The translations under genes were made by a program, and so were the position numbers. DNA of 64,000 bases from Papaver somniferum (Eukaryota; Streptophyta; Magnoliopsida; Ranunculales; Papaveraceae), in assembly GCF_003573695.1 (NCBI RefSeq), contig NC_039364.1:235655656-235719655 (forward strand), written 5' to 3'. Under the pieces are notes generated by a model. That model was not told where the DNA came from. It ran no database searches and saw nothing but the letters and a program-made list of their open reading frames with translations. This document shows positions 57,515 to 64,000 of this stretch, in pieces. Each line of letters starts with the position of its first letter. The stretch's first letter is position 1.

Positions 57515-59909
57515 TGAAAAAGCGGGTGTCTAACAACACCACCCAATATTTCGATTAGCAATCTGTATGGACTAACTCTGAAACACTTTGCTAGAGAATC
57601 AACTAGACAGTCAGAATCAATCTAGATAGAAAGTATCTCAAGGAGTTATTATCTCAATTTCTCGATTTGATCTTTACTCATGCAAATAGAAATATGAAAG
57701 TCTTTATCAAAAAGAGATAACTTGGACGGTACCAAAGACCAATGTCCAAGGATCAATCAACTACAATCAACAACCAAGGGTTGGATTAGAGAAGTTGATG
57801 ATCACGAACGCACAACCTGTATTATTTCAATTATATAAAATATAATGCGGAAAAGAAATAACACAGACACCAGAAATTTTTTTAACGAGGAAACCGCAAA
57901 TGCAGAAAAACCCCGGGACCTAGTCCAGATTGAATACACACTGTATTAAGCCGCTACAGACACTAGCCTACTGCAAACTAACTTCAGACTGGACTATAGT
58001 TGAACCCCAATCAGTCTCCCACCGATCCAAGGTACATTTGTACTTCTACGCCTCTGATCCCAGCAGGATATTGTGCACTTGATTCCCTTAGATGATCTCA
58101 CCCACAACCAAGAGTTGCTATAACCCAAAATCACAGACTTGATATAAACAGATCTGTCTCACACAAAAAAGTCAATAAGAGGATAAATCTGTCTCCCACA
58201 GATAAACCCTAGGTTTTGCTCCGTCTTTAGATACAAAATCAAGGTAACAGGAACCAATTGATAATCCGGTCTTATATTCCCGAAGAACATCCTAGATTAA
58301 TCAATGACCTCTCTATAATCCTTCCTGACTACACAAGCGGATTGTCGAGGAATCATAAATAGTGAGACGAAGATGTTTGTGACTTCTTTATCTTGCCTAT
58401 CGGAGAACTCTCACGATATCAAGTCAATCAATTGATTGTGCTCGTACGATAGAAGATGCAAGATCAGATCACACAACTACGATAAAGTAGTATCGGTCTG
58501 GCTTCACAATCCCAATGAATTCTTTAAGTTGTTAACCTGATTTTAGAGAATAAAATGAAAGGTTAATGGAGATCCACTCTAGCGGGCGCACTAGTAGCAC
58601 ACAGACGTGTGGGGATTAGTTTTGCACAATGCTAGATGTCTCCTTTATATAGCCTTCAAATCAGGATTTTGCCTTAGTTAAAAAGAAATCCATATTCACC
58701 GTTAGATGAAAACCTGATTTCGATTCAATCTAATATTTCTCAACCGTTAGATCGAAAACTTAGCTTGTCACACACACTTGGGTAGACGTTTACTGGGTTC
58801 GTGAAAACCATTCCCAAACGTGTACGTGTATGTTGGTTCAACATAGTAACCCAAAAGGTTAACCATATGAGTATTTCATATTAACCTTGTTCTTATTCAC
58901 CATAACTAGTTCAATTGACTCAAATGAACTAGTTAAAGAGTTGTTCAATTGCTATGAGATCTTATGTAACTACACAAGACACAATTGAAACAAAGATGAT
59001 TCGATTCGATTGAATCGACTCATGAACATTATAGCCACGGTTTGCATAAAGCATTCCTTAGTAATTTAATGTTTCATGTTCAGAGCACATCTTTAGATCA
59101 TTACCTCTTAAGTTCACAAACAAGTTCGCGGAATTAAGTTAATCGGTTGAGTTTTCCAAACTCAGCAGAAATTCTCGGGATGAGAACTTCCGCTAGTTCG
59201 CGGACTGGATTCGCGGACTTATCACACAATCGAGTTTTGGAAAATCCCAGCAGAAATTCTCGGTCGAGAACTTCCGGCAGTTCGCGGACTTGGCAAGCCA
59301 ATTCCACAATCCTCCCGATTTCTCTTGATCAACAAAGTTCGAAAACTTCGGTTCAAGGAATACATGGTTATGTAATCTAAACTCTCATTTCAATCATTGA
59401 GACATTCTCAGAAGACCTATGTATCCGTTATTCACAGACCGATTCACGTCAGAGCAATTCTCAAAGTGATCGAAACTTTTCATGACTTTCGTCACTAGGT
59501 GAAGATAAACTTGATCAAAGCGAAACGCTTTACCAACACATGATTCCGAGATAAAAGATAAGCAATGAATGCTCAACTCGAAAAGTCAAATGTGTATGAT
59601 CTAGTCTATATAGAATACGACTTTTGTCTCATAATAAGTAGGAGATAGAAGCGATAGACTTTTGAGTGATAGATAAGTTCAAGTCTCCACATACCTTTTT
59701 GTTGATGAAGTTTCACGGTTCCTTGTATAGATCTTCGTCGTTGTATGATGAATCGCCATGAAGTCCTTGAGCTCAACTACACTTTTCTATCCTAGTCCGA
59801 GACTTAGCTATATAGGCTAGAAAACAAGACTTATAGTTTTGATCACTAACATTGACAAACATGCTTGAGATAGAAACGCATGCGAGGTTGACCGAGCTAT
59901 GCTCTAAAA
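57515..59909 (-). repeat. Element D 3' LTR (2395 bp, reverse)
   Basis: On the plus strand it runs TGAAAAAGCGGGTG ... TATGCTCTAAAA, the last bases altered from CTAACA. It contains a GTCCGCGAA-type array at about 59115-59300 and a TATA box at 58643-58651. The adjoining polypurine tract (ATCTCCCCCTTT) begins at 59910. Confidence 0.9.
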
Positions 59910-61140
59910 ATCTCCCCCTTTGTCAATTTTAGTGACAAAACTATTAATACATATGGAATACAAAAAAGATAAACTTTATGGCTCCTATTCCATAGTCTAA
60001 TCTTCAATGTTCCTTGAAATCTTCGTCCTTCCAAGTACTCCAATGATCCCAAAGGTTGTAAATTTAGCACCATCGTTGTTGAAGATCCGTATCTATAACA
60101 ATGAGAGAAATTGAGATTCTCGATCATTATTATACAGTGTCATAGTATTATTATATAATGTCAAAGTACAATTGTATCACGACGTTAACAATATTACTAC
60201 GGTGATATGTATCACTCCCCCTTAGTCAATACTCCATATCGATCATGGAAACCACTCCCCCTTACACAATGATCCGAAAACTATATGTATTTGCAGTGTG
60301 ACCTATAATATTTCTCCCCTTTTTTGTCAATAAAATTGGCAAAGGTACAAGAATGGGATCATAATGAAATTTTCACAAGAGACACTTCATGACCAAAAGA
60401 AAAATACATACCAACTTAATTTAGATACAATCTAATAGCCGAAGCTAACAATATTCATCAAGGAGTTTTAAGATACAAGATAACCCCTATAAAATTCCAC
60501 AGCCGCACTCCCCGCAAGATATTACCATTAAGCACAAGTTCAAAAGAACTCTCCCCCATTTGATGTCATTCCCGAGATAACAACAAGAGCGACCTTAATT
60601 TCGAAAGAAAAGAAGGATTTTATATTGGACACCAAAAACCATAGGAATGATTTTCTATATCCAAAGCTAAACCAAATTAACCACAAGTAAACCCATGATT
60701 AATTCAATTGGAATACACAACTAAATCAAACCACAAAAGTGATCAATTTAATTGAAAGTGCTCAACATAAGTAAACTCACGGAGCTACGACTAAGTCAAT
60801 CACACGGAGATGACTAACTTAACCGTTCAAATACTCAACATAAGGAAAACCTTACGGAATATATGACTATATTAACCAAAGAACATGATAGTGTAGCCTT
60901 TCATATACTCAACACAAGAACTTGTGGAATATATGAAAACTAAACTAGATTAATTACAAGAGAACCTGTAATTAATCTAATTGGAATACAAATAACCAAA
61001 CTAATCACCGAAGTAATCAATTTAATTATTTTGGGATCAACATAAAAGAACTTATGGAACCCCGACTAAGTTCATCATAGAATATGACAACCTTAACCGT
61101 ACATGTTCTCGACATAAGAAATAAGACTTATGGAGTACTT
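59910..61140 (-). mobile_element. Element D interior, 3' non-coding part only
   Basis: This is the reverse of the non-coding interior seen in A and E, including purine tracts at about 59911, 60213, 60255 and 60318 and five hairpin units between 60760 and 61135. Similarity stops at about 61140, where the LINE sequence begins. The gag and 5' LTR would lie beyond the window, if present. Confidence 0.8.
60760..61135 (-). repeat. Hairpin array of element D
   Basis: Units start at 60760, 60834, 60908, 61037 and 61109. Stems include CACAAG/CTTGTG (60912 region), CATAAG/CTTATG (61113 region) and CGTAAG/CTTATG (60838 region). Confidence 0.6.
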
Positions 61141-61159
61141 CACATCACCAGAAAAACTC

Positions 61160-62067
61160 CATAGAATACCAAAACTGCCAATAAAGTATGACCAGATTTT
61201 GGAGACTGTACCATAGTGCAAGAACAAGTGATCATTTGTCTCAACACTCTAAGAACAGAACAGACAAAAGGAATCTTGGACTAAACCAGCTCTGAATAAA
61301 CTATCTAAAGTTGGAGCCCCTCTATAGCATAAGGTTCATACCATAAAAGAGACCTTAAGAGGAACTTTAGAGTTCCATAATTGTTTGTCAGGAAATCTCA
61401 AAAAACCACCATCTTCCAAAGTTGAGTAAGCATTTGAGACTGCAAAAGAGTCCCCATATCTCCACTGTCTTTCATCATCAACAGCGTTCAAAGGTGGCTC
61501 ACCAATAACCTGCAGAATATTAGCTACCTCCAAAATTTCCTCATCTTTCAGATTTCTAGAAAATTGGAAATCCCAAACTCCATTGACTGAGATCAAGTCA
61601 CTGATTAATTTATGCTTAGTCCTACAGATCTTATAAAGATTAGGGAATAAAGATTTAAGGTTTGAAGTATGTACCCAAACGTCTTCCCAGAAAAGAATTG
61701 AATTGCCACTCCTCACAGTAAGAATAGTGTTATCTTCAAAAAAATCTCTAGTCTTAAGGATGCCTAACCATAAACTGTTACAAACTTCCATGTTAATATG
61801 ATTTGGAAACAAAACAGCCACCCCTCCTCCAAATTTTTCATTGATGATCCTTCTCCAGAGAGCTTGTTTTTCAGACCTATATCTCCAGATCCATCTAACA
61901 TGCAAAGCCTTGTTTACTAACTGCAACTTCTTGATACCTACTCCTCCCCTACATTTAGGAAAATTGAGTTTGGTCCAAGACACCCAGCTTCTTTTCTTCA
62001 CAGTATTAGTTGAACCACAAAGAAATCCTCTCATAATTTTTTTCCAGTTCTTTGGCAACAGAGACAT
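61160..62067 (-). pseudogene. LINE ORF2 C-terminal part (zf-RVT)
   Basis: It begins SLLPKNWKKIMRGFLCG and continues WVSWTKLNFPKCRGGVGIK, NKALHVRWIWRY and NSILFWEDVWV, the usual plant LINE thumb/tail. The KVPLKVSFMV stretch is followed by a stop (61336) where the family has Trp. The next codons then read the zinc region RGAPTLDSL ... DSFCLFC before a second stop. Confidence 0.8.
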
Positions 62068-63127
62068 GCATTTGAAACATGGATAAGTAATAAATTAGCA
62101 GGATTGAAAGAACACTTTGAATCATTATGAGTCTTTGTCCTTTAGACAAATAAGTCTTTTTCCAGGAAGCTAATTTTTTCTGCATTCTAAGAATAATCTC
62201 AGACCAAACCATCTTGCTTTTAGACTTGCTGCCAATTGGAATACCAAGATAGTTCATGGGGAGATTAGAGCTAGAGAAACCAAAAGTCTCAGCACAAATA
62301 CCTCCATTATGTAATTGTCCAAGCCCCACTATAGTACTCTTTCTATAATTCACTTTCAGGCCAGAAATCAATTCAAAAGCTGTTAAGATATGTTTCAAGT
62401 TTTGAATTTGTTCTTCATCATCCTTTAGAAACACTATCAGGTCATCAGCAAACTGAAGATGACTGATAATAGTTCCATTCTGAGAGACCTTGAAACCAGT
62501 AATTAAATTATCATTAGCAGCTTTTTTAAACATAAGAGATAAAACTTCAGCAACTAGGATGAAAATAAAAGGGGAAATAGGATCTCCCTGTCTGATCCCT
62601 TTTTGGCTTTTGAATAAGTCAGTTGCTTCACCCTTCAACAAGACTGCAAATCTTGGAGTTGAAATGCACCATCTGATCCAGCTTCTCCAATTCATACCAA
62701 AACCAAATCTAGCTAGAGTTATATCAATGCAATTCCAATTTAGATTATCAAAAGCTTTTTCAAAATCCACTTTACAAATCAATCCAGTTTCTTGACTTCT
62801 CAGCTTGGTATCAATAAGTTCTGAAGCTATTAAAATTCCATCTTGAATTTGCCTGCCATGCACAAAAGCCCCTTGGTATTCAGAAATTATAGAAAGAAAA
62901 ACCATCTTCATTCTCTCAGCCAAGAGCTTACTGATGATCTTGTACACACTGCCTATCAAGCTTATAGGCCTAAAATTGGGTAAGGATACTGCCCCATTAC
63001 ACTTTGGAATTAGTGTAATGTTTGTACTATTGATTCTCCAGTCCAGTTTACAAGTAGACTCAAACTCCTTCACCACCTGCATTAAGTCACTTTTGATTAC
63101 TTCCCATGCACATTTAAAAAATTCCAT
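62006..63127 (-). pseudogene. LINE reverse transcriptase
   Basis: 373 open codons. Motifs in order: INSTNITLIPK and FRPISLIGSVYKIISKLLAERM (RT motifs 0-1), EYQGAFVHGRQIQDGIL (2), KVDFEKAFDNLNW (A, catalytic Asp), KGIRQGDPISPFIF (B), LQFADDLIVF (C, catalytic Asp pair), then NYLGIPIGSKSKS and WKKTYLSKGQRLIMIQSVL. All catalytic residues are intact. The reading frame is broken just upstream (stop near 63160) and overlaps the next frame by a shift near 62040. Confidence 0.92.
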
Positions 63128-63174
63128 GGTAAATCCATCTGGGCCAGGACTTTTGTTTCAACCACAATGATCCA

Positions 63175-63486
63175 CTACCTTCTTGACCTCCTCTTCTGAA
63201 AATGGAGTCTCCAAATGAATGTTATCTGTAACAGAAAGCTGAGGAACCACCAGGTTATCAAAACCAGGTCTAATTTTATGATTCTCAGTGAATAAAGAAG
63301 AATAAAAAGACTTTGTTTCATCAGCAATCTGTTTCTTGTCAAAACACAGAACTCCATCAATTTTAAGACAATTGATACTATTAATCTTATATTTGAAGCT
63401 TTTTGATGTAAATAAGCTGAGTTCTTTTCACCATCTTTAGACCATTTCTTTTTGTCTCTTTGAGCAGCTCTTCTTGCCACATTCAA
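63175..63486 (-). pseudogene. LINE ORF2 linker between endonuclease and RT
   Basis: RDKKKWSKDGEKNSAYLHQKAS resembles the family linker W-x-x-x-G-D-x-N-T-x-F-F-H. A frameshift around 63390 corrupts the end. Confidence 0.65.
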
Positions 63487-63489
63487 GGA

Positions 63490-64000
63490 TAAAGAAGCAT
63501 GTTGTAACTTAGCTTGCTATCTTTCAACAATCTCAGCATCAGAGAAAGAAAAAACCTCCTCCAAATTATCCAGAACATCAATCTTAAGTTCCAGATTGTC
63601 AATTTGAGCTTGAAGATTGCCAAAAGTTTGTTTTTGCCAAATTTTTATAAAAAACTTCAGATCCTGCAGCTTTTTGGCAAAAATAAAGCTTGGAGAACCA
63701 GAAAAAGATAAATTATCCCACCACAGTCTTAAATTATTGATGAAGTCAGGATGGTGCAAGATAAAATTATCTAACCTGAAAGGGGATTTTCTTGAATCTT
63801 CAAAGTTACAATGTAACATAATGCGAGCATGATCAGATATAGGTCTTCTTAGTCTAACTTGCATAGGAGAGAGACAATGATTCATGAAATCTGGACAAAG
63901 AAGAAATGTATCTAACCTTGACAGAAGAGGAGGCTGTTGAGAATTAGTCCATATAAATCTTCCACCAGCCATAGGAATATCAATCAAAGAGGACTTATGA
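63490..64000 (-). pseudogene. LINE endonuclease C-terminal part
   Basis: IDIPMAGGRFIWTN, SRLDTFLL and PISDHARIML are conserved features of the apurinic-type endonuclease, the S-D-H being the last catalytic motif. The domain enters from beyond the window end and the frame stops near 63517. Confidence 0.85.

Larger units (their letters stand above)
61141..64000 (-). mobile_element. L1-type LINE, 3' part of ORF2 (runs off window end)
   Basis: A plant non-LTR retrotransposon inserted into element D. In order from the right it has the endonuclease C-terminus, the reverse transcriptase and a zf-RVT tail. No poly(A) tract (poly-T on the plus strand) is visible at its left end, so the 3' end is truncated or decayed. 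Target duplication cannot be checked inside the window. Confidence 0.8.

Noticed and set aside
61841..63170. Plus-strand open frames within the LINE
   Set aside because: They are antisense shadows of the well-conserved reverse transcriptase frames on the minus strand.

Overview
The window is nuclear DNA of a flowering plant, almost certainly a eudicot. It has intron-containing coding sequence, an 11-exon plant-type purple acid phosphatase, plant LTR retrotransposons primed by initiator-Met tRNA, a plant L1-type LINE, hAT and Harbinger-like MITEs and a TRIM. A Ranunculales source (for example a poppy relative) is only a weak guess from the look of the LTR families. No bacterial-type gene, CRISPR array, rRNA or canonical tRNA gene was seen.

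Layout. 1-1548 is the end of a long SIRE-like LTR. 1.5-10 kb is gene-poor DNA with a Copia scrap, a hAT MITE (4164-4954), an AT-rich 2.4-kb TIR element that has captured a coding fragment (5287-7712), and two Harbinger-like MITEs with TTA duplications. 10.0-13.7 kb (minus strand) is the one host gene, a 630-codon purple acid phosphatase of the high-molecular-weight PAP24/PAP27 type. All its exons join in phase, but exon 3 is split by a complete 341-bp TRIM flanked by a 5-bp duplication. 14.1-15.6 kb is a 5'-truncated Copia.

From about 15.6 kb to 57.5 kb lies one large Ty3/Gypsy (Tat-like) element on the minus strand, scattered by nested insertions. Its gag/protease is at 55.9-57.5 kb, its RT-RNase H-integrase (with the RT core deleted) is at 41.7-44.3 kb, and an oppositely oriented, intron-bearing extra gene lies at 16.6-18.6 and 40.1-40.5 kb. 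Into it went: a forward SIRE-type LTR (C, 18572 to 40067, discontinuous); a reverse element B inside C, followed by an inversion between the two LTRs; a forward element A (30033-38850) inside C; a forward element E (44533-53331); a solo LTR F (53412-55898); and a reverse element D (57515 to about 61140). D is itself cut by an L1-type LINE that runs off the window end. Target duplications are readable for A (CTATG/TTATG), B (AATAC), E (ACGAT), F (GGTCC), the TRIM (GGGCA) and several MITEs, so the order of events can be reconstructed.

Elements A, B and E have gag-only interiors: a coiled-coil gag with one CCHC knuckle, then 2-3 kb of conserved non-coding DNA, with no protease, integrase, RT or RNase H. 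They are non-autonomous and presumably depended on a full SIRE-like Copia elsewhere. The most novel-looking signal is in that non-coding region: an array of short hairpins every 70 bp or so whose stems are kept by compensatory and wobble changes between copies, followed by four G-rich polypurine-like tracts.
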